Below are positions 1 through 8,525 of a stretch of DNA of 28,321 nt, one piece after another (the stretch's first letter is position 1; each line of letters opens with the position of its first letter). A program made the translations under genes and the position numbers. The notes below the pieces were generated by a model that saw only the letters and a program-made list of their open reading frames with translations, searched no databases and had not been told where the DNA came from. Source of the stretch: CAYONP01 sp964405335 (GTDB lineage: Bacteria; Armatimonadota; UBA10988); NCBI GenBank assembly GCA_964405335.1, contig CAYONP010000080.1:1-28321 (forward strand), written 5' to 3'.

Positions 1-44
1 GGACAGCGATGAAGGGCTGAGAAATGACACAAGATGAGCCGCCG

Positions 45-139
45 CGGGAAGGGGGAGTCATGGCCAAAGGCACCTGATTCCGTTCGACAGAGACGACAGT
101 GCGACCATCTGACTCCCCCTTCCCGCCGCGGGAAGGGGG
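45..139. repeat. GC-rich inverted repeat / hairpin cluster
   Basis: The 16 bases at 45-60 are the exact reverse complement of 110-125. The right part also forms its own hairpin: an 11-bp arm at 115-125 pairs with 129-139 around a CCG loop. The arm at 45-55 and the arm at 129-139 are therefore identical and compete for 115-125. The element lies just beyond the stop of the minus-strand pseudopilin gene, so it could end that transcript, but there is no U-run on that strand. A dispersed palindromic repeat is the better reading. Bases 1-44 and 140-180 show nothing else that I can support. Confidence 0.6.
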
Positions 140-180
140 TCGGGGGGTTAGGCACCACAACCGACCTCGCCCGACCCTGG

Positions 181-894
181 CTACTGCAGGTCGTACGCCG
201 AATCATCCTCCGACAGCGCGCCCAGCTCGGGCTCGTTCGGGTCGGGCAGGTGAAGACTGACCGCCGCCTTGGCATGGCCGTCGGCATAGGCCACGTTGGC
301 CGTGCCGTTGTGACGGAAGTGGACCTTGCCGACGAAGAAGAGCGAGTCGCTCGGGGCGCGGAGGAAGTTGTGCGCGGCGATCGGATTGCCCCACCCACCC
401 TCGCTGAACACCGCCGTCTCGGCCGGCGTGGCGATTGCCGCCAGCGCGGCGATGGGGTAACCGGCGAAGACATCGCCGCCGAGGTAGGTGGTGTTGTAGG
501 CATAGCCCGTGTACGCTCGGCCGTAGTTGTCGCCGGAGAACGAGGGACAGGCGTTGATCTGGTGGTTCTTGGTGTACGAGCCGAGCAGGCCGTACTCGTA
601 GTCCGGGTTGGTCCAACTGGTCGACCAGTCGAGGGTGAAGTCCCAGGCGTACTCGTAGGTCCAGGTGGCGTCGAAGTAGTAGGTCGGGCAGACGCGCTCG
701 TCATAGTCGCCGGCATACATCACCCAGGCGGTGCCGAGCTGCTTGGTGTTCGACAGGCAGCTCGTCTGGCGCGCCTTTTCGCGCGCGCGGGCGAAGACGG
801 GGAACAGGATCGCCGCCAGAATGGCGATGATCGCAATCACGACGAGCAACTCGATCAGCGTGAAGGCGCGCAACGTGCGCCGGTGCGTGGCCAT
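181..894 (-). CDS. Type IV pilin-like pseudopilin, H-X9-DG family
   Basis: A 237-residue protein with a prepilin N-terminus: a short basic leader (MATHRRTLRA), then FTLIELLVVIAIIAILAAIL, the recognition site for prepilin peptidase and the hydrophobic helix, with the conserved Glu five residues after the cleavage point. It continues FPVFARAREKARQTSCLSN and ends with VHFRHNGTANVAYADGH, the processing-associated H-X9-DG signature. It is expected in a type II secretion or type IV pilus-like fibre at the cell surface, probably as a minor or specialised pseudopilin. The ATG at 894 is chosen because AGGAG lies 9 bases upstream and the leader length fits. An in-frame start at 1014 would run through the riboswitch-like leader and add a non-conserved basic stretch. 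The exact role is unknown. The family is greatly expanded in Armatimonadota, Planctomycetota and Lentisphaerota. Confidence 0.9.
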   Translation of the reverse strand: MATHRRTLRAFTLIELLVVIAIIAILAAILFPVFARAREKARQTSCLSNTKQLGTAWVMYAGDYDERVCPTYYFDATWTYEYAWDFTLDWSTSWTNPDYEYGLLGSYTKNHQINACPSFSGDNYGRAYTGYAYNTTYLGGDVFAGYPIAALAAIATPAETAVFSEGGWGNPIAAHNFLRAPSDSLFFVGKVHFRHNGTANVAYADGHAKAAVSLHLPDPNEPELGALSEDDSAYDLQ

Positions 895-938
895 GGCTCT
901 CAGCTCCTGTTTCGCGCAGGCCGATAGAGCGAGGGGTG

Positions 939-1043
939 GGCGTGACGTTCCGGGCTTCCGGCGGGGCCGGTTACCGTTGCGCGACAGCCGCGGATTCGCA
1001 CCGCGTTCCGTCATCGCCGACCGTCTCGGTAGATTGTCGCACC
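939..1043 (-). ncRNA. Compact cobalamin (B12) riboswitch-like leader
   Basis: Read on the minus strand, the leader of the pseudopilin gene has the hallmarks of a cobalamin aptamer: GGAAC, then a CGCGG/CCGCG stem closing a TGCGAAT loop (the conserved GGTGCGAATCC), then CTGTCGCGCAACGGTAA, a CCGGC/GCCGG hairpin, and AAGCCCGGAACGTC resembling the B12 box. A closing stem pairs 1043-1036 with 946-939 at 7 of 8 positions (one G-U, one C-A mismatch), and a small CCGA/TCGG hairpin lies just inside it. The Shine-Dalgarno at 904-908 is 31 bases beyond the closing stem, which leaves room for a translational expression platform. The domain is short, about 105 nt, and lacks the usual large peripheral arms, so it may be a variant class. 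The match was made by eye and no covariance model was run. Confidence 0.68.
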
Positions 1044-1150
1044 GCGTGCATCGATTCTGCCGCGGCGCAGGGAGGATACCTTGTGGGGCGGGGATGTCAA
1101 CCGAACGCCGCGCCCGACGGCCAGCCGAACCCCCGCGACACGATGGGCCG

Positions 1151-3418
1151 TTAGGTCAAGGCGACAAACCGGTACCGCCCGCCCGGCGGCGGCAGTTCGG
1201 TCAGCACGCCGTCGCCAGCCAGCATCGCCTCGCGGGTCACCGCCGTATAGGCCGGCACCGCCGTCCGGATCTCGGCCAGGGCGGTCTCCTCGTCGAGCGG
1301 CGTCCAGGCCTTGCCGAGCCGAACCGCCAGGCCGCCGGCCAGGCTGTTGAGGATGCTCAGGTCGCTGCGCACGCCGATGATCGGCCGCACCGCCTGCGAC
1401 GCGTACTGCGCACGACCTTCGAGGTTGACGTAAGTGCCCGACTCCTCGGCAAAGCAGGTCGCCGGCAGCACCACGTCGGCCAGCTCCGCGGTCGCCGTGC
1501 GAAACAGCTCGGTGACCACCACGAACCCGGCCGCGCGAAGCGCCTCGGCACGCTGTGCGGCCGCGCTGGCAAGCCGCTCGCCAACCTCGCCGTCGCGGCT
1601 CTGGTTAAGCCACTGGTTGCGCACCGCCTGAAACGGATTGCCCGTGTCGGCGACCAGGTCGCTGCCCATGATCAGCAGCGCGCCCGGCTCGGCGGAGAGC
1701 AGGCCGTCGAGGTCGAGCCCCGGCGCGTCGAGCGGCGTGTAGCCCGGCCCGCAGTCGGGCCGCAGGCCCATGTCGCTGGCGCCGCGGGTGTTGGCGTTGA
1801 GCTGGTGCTCGAGCCAGCCGCCGCGCTCCATGCCCGGCACGCCGAGCATCAGCGCCAGGTTCCAGGCCGCGTCGCGCAGCGCCGTGCCGTCGGGCCGGCC
1901 GTCGACCTGACCGCTCACCATCACCAGGTCGTCGGCGCCGACCAGCCGCTCGGCCAGCGCCTCGAGCCGCGCCGGATCGACGCCGGCCCGCTCGGCCGTG
2001 TAGCCCGCCCAGGTGCCGTTGAGCTCGCTCCAGCCGGCGGTGTGGGCGCGGATCCTGCCGGTGTTGTGGCGCTTGGTCGAGTGGATCAGGTTGAGCAGCG
2101 CGCCGACCACCTCGGCCTCGCGGCCGGGCTCGCAGTCGAGGTTGAACGACGCGGCGAGCCGGGCGTGCTCACTCCGCGCGTTGAGGGTGATCAGCCGCGC
2201 GCCACGCCGGCGCACGGCCTTGTAGATGCGCAGCCAAGCAATCGGCAGCTCGTCGAGCGGCTCGCCGACGCAGAAGAAGGTCCGTGCCTGCTCGAGCCGG
2301 TCGTAGGTCGGGATCAGCCCGGCCCGCAGCTCGAGATCGAGCGGCCGGGCGGTGGTCAGGTTGGCGCTGCCCATCACCTGCCGGACCAGCTTGCCGAAGG
2401 TGTACTGCTCTTCGAGGCTGCAGACGGTCGAGCCGACGCCGCCGACCGGCCGGCCCGCCTCGATCGCGGCGGCCAGGCCGTCGACCGCGGCGGCCAGCGC
2501 GTCCTCCCAGGTCGCCGGCTCCAGCTCGCCGGTGGCGCGATTGCGCACCAGCGGCAGGTCGAGCCGTGCCGGGTGGAGGACAAAATCGTAGTCGAAGCGC
2601 TCGCGGTCGGCGATCCAGACGTCGTTGACGGCTCGGTTCTCACGCGGCAGCGCGCGGCGGATGACGTTTTCGCGGGTCGACAGGTAGATGCTGCTGCCCT
2701 CGGGCCCATACGGCGCGACCGAGGGCATGTCGCTCATCTCCCACGGCCGGCTGCGGAAGCGGAAGGTGGCGCTGGTCAGCGCGCCGACGGGGCAGATGTC
2801 ACACGTGTTGCCGGCGAAATGGCTGTCGTACTCGCCGTCGAAGGCGGGCGAGATCTCGGTGTGGTAACCGCGGTTGATCAGCTCGATCGTCTTCTCGCCG
2901 GCAATCTCGTCGACGAAGCGGGTGCAGCGCGCGCAGTGCACGCAGCGCTCGCGGTCGAGCAGCACGGTGCGCGAGATAGGGATCGGCTTGAGGAACTTGC
3001 GCCGCGGCTCGACGGTCCGAGCGACATCGGGCCCGTCGCTGATTGTCTGGTCCTGCAGCATGCACTCGCCGCCCTTGTCGCAGATGGGGCAGTCGAGCGG
3101 GTGGTTGACCAGCAGCAGTTCGAGGGTCATCCGCCGAGCCTGCTGGGCCGCCTCGCTGTGGACCTGCACCTGCATGCCGTCCATCACGCGCAGGGTGCAG
3201 GTGGCCACATTCGTCCACCGGCCGCGATTCTCGACCTGCGCCATGCACATGCGGCACATGCCGACCGGTTCGAGCCGGTCGTGGTGACAGAAGCGCGGCA
3301 TGTCGAAGCCGACCACTTCGGTGATCGCGTCGATCAGCAGCATCCCGTCGAGGACGGCGTAATCGACGCCGTCGACGGTTATCGTGACGGTCTTGGTCTC
3401 GGTCGTCGTGCCAGCCAT
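1151..3418 (-). CDS. nuoG: NADH-quinone oxidoreductase subunit G
   Basis: A 755-residue complex I subunit carrying most of the iron-sulfur clusters of the NADH module. An N-terminal 2Fe-2S ferredoxin domain has C44, C55, C58 and C74. Next come the His/Cys-ligated 4Fe-4S site with H106, C110, C113 and C119 (NHPLDCPICDKGGEC), and a further Cys group C159, C162, C165, C206 and C209 (CVHCARC ... CDICPVGAL). From about residue 217 a molybdopterin-oxidoreductase-like domain runs to the end, as in bacterial NuoG. It works in the cytoplasmic peripheral arm, passing electrons from NuoE/F towards NuoI/B. The ATG at 3418 begins MAGTTTETKTVTITVDG, the expected start. The longer open frame upstream, which runs into the assembly gap, is not real. 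It overlaps the 3' end of the metallopeptidase-like gene by 40 bases, which suggests coupling, and is the last nuo gene of this locus. Confidence 0.95.
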   Translation of the reverse strand: MAGTTTETKTVTITVDGVDYAVLDGMLLIDAITEVVGFDMPRFCHHDRLEPVGMCRMCMAQVENRGRWTNVATCTLRVMDGMQVQVHSEAAQQARRMTLELLLVNHPLDCPICDKGGECMLQDQTISDGPDVARTVEPRRKFLKPIPISRTVLLDRERCVHCARCTRFVDEIAGEKTIELINRGYHTEISPAFDGEYDSHFAGNTCDICPVGALTSATFRFRSRPWEMSDMPSVAPYGPEGSSIYLSTRENVIRRALPRENRAVNDVWIADRERFDYDFVLHPARLDLPLVRNRATGELEPATWEDALAAAVDGLAAAIEAGRPVGGVGSTVCSLEEQYTFGKLVRQVMGSANLTTARPLDLELRAGLIPTYDRLEQARTFFCVGEPLDELPIAWLRIYKAVRRRGARLITLNARSEHARLAASFNLDCEPGREAEVVGALLNLIHSTKRHNTGRIRAHTAGWSELNGTWAGYTAERAGVDPARLEALAERLVGADDLVMVSGQVDGRPDGTALRDAAWNLALMLGVPGMERGGWLEHQLNANTRGASDMGLRPDCGPGYTPLDAPGLDLDGLLSAEPGALLIMGSDLVADTGNPFQAVRNQWLNQSRDGEVGERLASAAAQRAEALRAAGFVVVTELFRTATAELADVVLPATCFAEESGTYVNLEGRAQYASQAVRPIIGVRSDLSILNSLAGGLAVRLGKAWTPLDEETALAEIRTAVPAYTAVTREAMLAGDGVLTELPPPGGRYRFVALT

Positions 3419-4179
3419 CGCAGTGTCCGTTCTCGCCGCGCCGCGTCGGCCCGCGCGGCACGCACCCGCGCCCAGAACGCCTGGTCCAGCGCCGGGCAGA
3501 ACGCCTGCAGCTCGGCCTGCAGCCGGCGCAGTTTGGCGTGCAGGACCGTGTCGCCGCCGGCCTCGGCGGTCACCCGGTGCGGCCGGACCATAAGATAGCC
3601 GAACAGCTCGGCCTTGTCTTCCTCCAGCCCGCTGGTCGAGTAGACCGAGAGAAAGCCGATCTCTCGCGGCGAGGCGTTCTGATCGCCCTGCCCACCATAC
3701 CGTGACGCGCCGCCGTCGCCATACGCGAACCGCCGGCGGGTCAGCGCCCGCCAGGCCGCGTCCTCTCCGAGCAGCCCGTCGTCGCGCCAGTCGATGATGT
3801 GATACAGGTCGTGGTGCAGGCAGCGCTCCTGATACCACCGGTGCTCGCGCCCCAGCCGCACGTCGAGGTAGTAGGTGTTGGTGCCGAACAACGGCACCGC
3901 CGCGCGATGCTGACCGGCAAAGGCGAGGCCCTCGCAGAGCACCACCCGCTCGAGCCCGATAGCGGCCACCAGCTCGGGCGGGTAGAACGACCATTCGGCC
4001 AGGAAGAGCGGCAAGTAGCGCGCCAGGTCCTCGGCCGATGCGTCGCGCCCGGTCAGCTCGCCCCAGCGGGTTTCGATGGGGAACGGCTCGCCGGCGGTGA
4101 CCACCTCGAGGCCGTAGCGGGCGGCTAGGGTGGGGAGGTCGGGTGAAGCGAGGAGCAGGGCTAGCAGCACCGCGGGCAT
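3379..4179 (-). CDS. Putative secreted zinc metallopeptidase-like protein
   Basis: A 266-residue protein starting with a short hydrophobic stretch (MPAVLLALLLASPDLP) that looks like a signal peptide or lipoprotein-like leader without a clear lipobox. The motif ERCLHHDLYHIIDWRDDG at about residues 118-135 resembles a zincin site: H123 and H127 sit in an HDxxH arrangement with Asp where the catalytic Glu normally is, and EEDKAELFGYLM (E191) supplies a plausible third zinc ligand in gluzincin fashion. The C-terminal 60 residues are strongly basic. The start at 4179 was preferred over 4263 because it places the hydrophobic segment at the N-terminus. The gene lies between the RAYT/REP insertion and nuoG, and overlaps nuoG by 40 bases. 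Whether it is catalytically active, or involved in complex I at all, cannot be told from sequence. Confidence 0.6.
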   Translation of the reverse strand: MPAVLLALLLASPDLPTLAARYGLEVVTAGEPFPIETRWGELTGRDASAEDLARYLPLFLAEWSFYPPELVAAIGLERVVLCEGLAFAGQHRAAVPLFGTNTYYLDVRLGREHRWYQERCLHHDLYHIIDWRDDGLLGEDAAWRALTRRRFAYGDGGASRYGGQGDQNASPREIGFLSVYSTSGLEEDKAELFGYLMVRPHRVTAEAGGDTVLHAKLRRLQAELQAFCPALDQAFWARVRAARADAARRERTLRWLARRPRPRPSR

Positions 4180-4275
4180 GGCCGTCCAGACTGAGCCGCA
4201 TTGGTTGCGGCTCGCGGCACCATGGTAGCAGATTGCAGACGACGCATGGGCGCCGGTCGCCAACGCGAGGGAGTC

Positions 4276-4799
4276 GTAGGGGCCGCTGCGCGGCCCATCG
4301 TGCTCCTACTACCGAACGTGCCCCAGCTGTAGGCGCCGNNNNNNNNNNNNNNNNNNNNNNNNNNNNNNNNNNNNNNNNNNNNNNNNNNNNNNNNNNNNNN
4401 NNNNNNNNNNNNNNNNNNNNNNNNNNNNNNNNNNNNNNTTCCGTTTGGTGGGCCTGGCGCGGCTTCGGACGGGCCGCACAGCGGCCCCTACGGCTGTCGG
4501 ATGCACCGCGCAAGTCGTAGCGTTCGCTGCGCGGCCCATCGTGCTCCTACTACCGAACGTGCCCCAGCTGTAGGCGCCGCTTCGCGCGGCCCATCATGCA
4601 CCCATGCGCCAAGGGAGCGCCGTGTGGCCCCGAACGCTGCAGAATCGGCCGAACCCAGGTAGAGGCCTCGCGCCAGAGCACTGAGCAGCCACGTCGGTCC
4701 TTCCGTTTGGTGGGCCTGGCGCGGCTTCGGACGGGCCGCACAGCGGCCCCTACGGTTGTCGGATGCACCGCGCAAGTCGTAGCGGCCGCTGCGCGGCCC
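4276..4799. repeat. REP/BIME array in 262-bp tandem units
   Basis: The 669-base stretch between the peptidase-like gene and the RAYT holds GTAG-tagged GC hairpins and no credible gene. Members: 4276-4296 (+), a truncated one at 4329-4338 touching the gap, 4471-4491 (-), 4517-4537 (+), 4570-4592 (+), 4733-4753 (-) and 4779-4799 (+). The best copies are GTAG followed by GGGCCGC, a 3-base loop (TGC or TGT on the GTAG strand) and GCGGCCC. The pairs 4471/4517 and 4733/4779 are head-to-head, the layout of a bacterial interspersed mosaic element. The whole segment repeats with a period of 262 bases (4439 matches 4701; 4517 matches 4779). GTAG next to the hairpin foot is the tag known to be recognised by RAYT enzymes such as E. 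coli TnpA-REP. Confidence 0.8.
4339..4438. other. Assembly gap (100 Ns)
   Basis: Exactly 100 Ns, the standard placeholder for a gap of unknown length. It falls inside the 262-bp tandem repeat array, which explains why the assembler broke here. Aligning the flanks to the complete repeat unit implies 121 missing bases (the equivalents of 4580-4700) if just one unit is present, or 121 plus multiples of 262 otherwise. Other hidden sequence cannot be excluded. Confidence 0.97.
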
Positions 4800-4848
4800 A
4801 TCGTGCTCCTACTCCCGAACGTGCCCCGGTTTGTGTGATTAGATCCGC

Positions 4849-5412
4849 TTATTCGATGGCGTCCAAGTCGAGGCCATCGAACCGGATCGCCGGCCCGTCC
4901 GAGCGGCCCCAGTCCCTGTCGTACACGCCTGCGCGCACCCAGCGGCGAAAGGTCGACTGCCGCCAGTCTACCGGCGCCGCAACCAGTTCGTGCCAGACCG
5001 GGTTGTAGTGTATGTAGTTCAGGTGCTGGCGCCAGTCCTCCTCGTCGCGAACGAGGTGCTCCCAGAACCGCCGCTGCCAGATCCCTCGGCGGCGCTCGCG
5101 AATCTGGGCCGGAGTGCGGCCGGCCTCACCTGCGCCGTCGGCGAGCCGCGCCTTGGTGAAGGTCTTCTTGATCACCGCCCAGCGCCGGGAGAAATCACTG
5201 TCGCCATCGGGCAGAGTCCACATCGCGTGTAGGTGGTTTGGGAGGATAACCAGCGCGTCGAGCACAAACGGCCAGCGACCGGCCACCTCGGCGAAAGCCG
5301 CCTTCAACGCCGGAAGCGCCCCCGGCACCATCAGAATGGGTCGCCGATCCGCCGTGACCACCGTGAAGAAGTAGGTCCCTCCAGGAACATAGTACCGGCG
5401 GTAGTCGGGCAT
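4849..5412 (-). CDS. REP-associated tyrosine transposase (RAYT, Y1/HUH family)
   Basis: A 187-residue IS200/Y1-type transposase of the RAYT branch. It begins MPDYRRYYVPGGTYFFTVVT, the usual RAYT opening. The HUH metal-binding motif is in VILPNHLHAMW, a WQRRFWEHLVRDEEDW segment follows, and the candidate catalytic tyrosines are in LNYIHYNPV. These enzymes nick single-stranded REP DNA and are thought to mobilise or maintain REP elements, usually as single-copy domesticated genes. The start at 5412 fits the family. An upstream ATG at 5439 has AAGGAG only one base away, which is too close. GTAG-tagged REP hairpins flank it on both sides (4276-4799 and 5480-5500), which strongly supports enzyme and element belonging together. 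It lies between nuoF and the rest of the nuo operon, in the same orientation, so it is probably transcribed from the nuo promoter. Confidence 0.88.
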   Translation of the reverse strand: MPDYRRYYVPGGTYFFTVVTADRRPILMVPGALPALKAAFAEVAGRWPFVLDALVILPNHLHAMWTLPDGDSDFSRRWAVIKKTFTKARLADGAGEAGRTPAQIRERRRGIWQRRFWEHLVRDEEDWRQHLNYIHYNPVWHELVAAPVDWRQSTFRRWVRAGVYDRDWGRSDGPAIRFDGLDLDAIE

Positions 5413-5479
5413 GGTGTGGGTTTGGGCGGTGGCGACCATTCTCCTTCCGCCGCAACCGGCCGCGGAGTCGGCCTCGGAT

Positions 5480-5500
5480 GGGCCGCACAGCGGCCCCTAC
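5480..5500 (-). repeat. REP hairpin upstream of the RAYT
   Basis: On the minus strand this reads GTAG followed by a GGGCCGC stem, TGT loop and GCGGCCC, identical to the copies at 4471 and 4733 on the other side of the RAYT. A half copy (ATGGGCCGC at about 5515-5523) follows, just beyond the nuoF stop codon. Confidence 0.75.
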
Positions 5501-5526
5501 GGGCTGGCGCTCAGATGGGCCGCACC

Positions 5527-6816
<1,290 letters not shown>

Positions 6817-6817
6817 G

Positions 6818-7300
6818 TCAGCCCTCCGCCCGGAGGCGGGCGACCAGCGCCTCGACCGCCTCGGGGGTCAGGTTCTCACAGAAGCGGTAATCGACCTGCA
6901 GCGCCGGCGCGTTGGCGCAGGCGCCGATGCACTCCTGCTCACGCAAGGTAAACGCGCCGTCGGCGGTGGTCTGGCCGACCTCGACCTCGAGCAGCCGCTC
7001 GAGATGCGCGACGATGTCGTAGCCGCCGCAGAGCAGACAGGAGATGCAGGTGCAGACGTCGATCACGTGCCGGCCGACGGGCTGCTGCTCATACATGGTA
7101 TAGAAGCTGGCCACGGCGTTGACGTGGACCGGCGCCAGCTCGAGCAGCTCGGCGATTTCGCGCTGCGCCTCGGGCGGCAGCCAGCCCAGCTCGCGCTGGG
7201 CAATGAACAGCGCCGGCATGACCGCGCTCTTCTGCTTGCCCTCGGGATACCGCCGCGCGACGGCGAGGATCTCGTCCCGTGCCCCATCCGACAGAACCAC
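6818..7300 (-). CDS. nuoE: NADH-quinone oxidoreductase subunit E
   Basis: A 160-residue thioredoxin-fold 2Fe-2S subunit of the NADH dehydrogenase module. The four ligands follow the family spacing: C83 and C88 (VCTCISC, C-x4-C) and C124 and C128 (ECIGAC, C-x3-C). The N-terminal helical part has LGWLPPEAQREIAELL and VASFYTMY, as in other NuoE proteins. It uses a GTG start at 7300, supported by AGGAG 7 bases upstream. The next in-frame Met would remove the conserved N-terminus. The gap to nuoD is 10 bases, and nuoF begins one base after its stop. An extra Cys at position 85 between the first two ligands and one at position 91 are unusual but do not disturb the motif. Confidence 0.95.
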   Translation of the reverse strand: MVLSDGARDEILAVARRYPEGKQKSAVMPALFIAQRELGWLPPEAQREIAELLELAPVHVNAVASFYTMYEQQPVGRHVIDVCTCISCLLCGGYDIVAHLERLLEVEVGQTTADGAFTLREQECIGACANAPALQVDYRFCENLTPEAVEALVARLRAEG

Positions 7301-7310
7301 CGCGCTGCTC

Positions 7311-8525
7311 CTAGCGATCGATCTCGCCGAGGATGATGTCGATGCTGCCGATGCAGCCGACCAGATCGGCGATCATCAACCCACGCGACATCGGGTCGAG
7401 CGCCTGCAGGTTGATGAAGCTCGGCGCCCGGCAGTGGACCCGCACCGGATGCGCCGAACCGTCGCTGACGACATAAAACCCGATCTCGCCGCGGCCCGAC
7501 TCGACCGGCACATAGGCCTCGCCCGCCGGCGGCAGGATCCCCTCGGTCCAGATCTTGAAGTGCCGGATGAGCGACTCCATCGACCAGGCCAGCTCCTCTT
7601 TCGGCGGCGGCACGTAGTCGCGGTCGTCGCTGTTGACCGGCGCATCGGCCGGCAGCGCGTCGAGCTTGTCCAGCGCCTGCTGGACAATCTTCGCGCTCTC
7701 GCGCAGCTCGGCCACGCGGCACAGGTAGCGGTCGTAGATGTCGCCGTGCCGGCCGAGCGGGACGGCGAACTCGAACTCGTCGTACGAGCTGTATGGGCAG
7801 GCCCGCCGCACGTCGTAGTTGACTCCGCTGCCACGCAGGTTGGGGCCGGTCAGGCAGTAGTCGATCGCCTGCTCGGCGGAAATCACCCCAACGCCCTGCG
7901 TCCGCCGCAGGAAGATCGGGTTGTCGGTCAGCAGCGCTTCATAGTCGTCGATGCGGCGCGGCAGATCGGCGATGAACCGCCGCACGCCGAGCACCGTCTT
8001 GCCCTCGCACTCCATGCCGTCATAGAACTCACGGGGCACATCCTGGCGCAGGCCGCCGGGGCGGATGAAGGTGGTCATCAGCCGCACGCCGCTGGCGATC
8101 TCGAAGCAGTCGAGGATGGCTTCCCGCTCGCGCAGGCAGTAGAGGAAGACGGTCAGCGCGCCGAGGTCCATGACATGCGTGCCGAGCCAGACCAGGTGCG
8201 AGGCGATGCGCTGCAGCTCGACCAGCAGCACGCGCAGGTACTGCCCCTTCGGCGGCGGCTCGATGCCGCACAGCTTCTCGATGCTGAGCACATAGGCCAG
8301 GTTGTTCGACAGCGGGCTGAGATAGTCCATGCGGTCGGTACAGGTCACGCCCTGCACGTAGCGCTGGTCCTCGAGTTCCTTCTCGATGCCGGTGTGGAGG
8401 TAGCCCATGACCGGCTTGACCCGGGTGACGGTCTCGCCGTCGAGGTCGACGACCAGCCGCAGCACGCCGTGGGTGGAGGGATGCTGCGGGCCCATGTTGA
8501 CCGTGACGGTATCGGATTCACGCAT
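7311..8525 (-). CDS. nuoD: NADH-quinone oxidoreductase subunit D
   Basis: A 404-residue 49-kDa-type subunit of complex I that forms the quinone site together with NuoB. It opens with VNMGPQHPSTHGVLRLVVDLDGE, continues with VKPVMGYLHTGIEKELED and DYLSPLSNN, and ends with DIILGEIDR, all standard for NuoD. The histidine-rich loop at about residues 14-19 is the expected quinone-proximal element. Its ATG at 8525 overlaps the nuoC stop by 8 bases, so translation is coupled. Its partner NuoB is not encoded nearby. Confidence 0.96.
   Translation of the reverse strand: MRESDTVTVNMGPQHPSTHGVLRLVVDLDGETVTRVKPVMGYLHTGIEKELEDQRYVQGVTCTDRMDYLSPLSNNLAYVLSIEKLCGIEPPPKGQYLRVLLVELQRIASHLVWLGTHVMDLGALTVFLYCLREREAILDCFEIASGVRLMTTFIRPGGLRQDVPREFYDGMECEGKTVLGVRRFIADLPRRIDDYEALLTDNPIFLRRTQGVGVISAEQAIDYCLTGPNLRGSGVNYDVRRACPYSSYDEFEFAVPLGRHGDIYDRYLCRVAELRESAKIVQQALDKLDALPADAPVNSDDRDYVPPPKEELAWSMESLIRHFKIWTEGILPPAGEAYVPVESGRGEIGFYVVSDGSAHPVRVHCRAPSFINLQALDPMSRGLMIADLVGCIGSIDIILGEIDR

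Noticed and set aside
731..3598. 955-codon open frame on the plus strand antisense to nuoG
   Set aside because: Low-complexity Arg/Ala/Gly/Val-rich translation without motifs; it is the GC-rich shadow of nuoG, whose cofactor motifs are unmistakable on the other strand.
3419..4513. N-terminal extension of nuoG through the gap
   Set aside because: The extension is read through Ns and repeats and overlaps the peptidase-like gene in another frame. NuoG homology starts exactly at the ATG at 3418.
4276..4800. Possible CRISPR array
   Set aside because: Repeats are paired hairpins with a 262-bp period and identical intervening sequence, not short repeats with unique spacers, and no cas gene is present.
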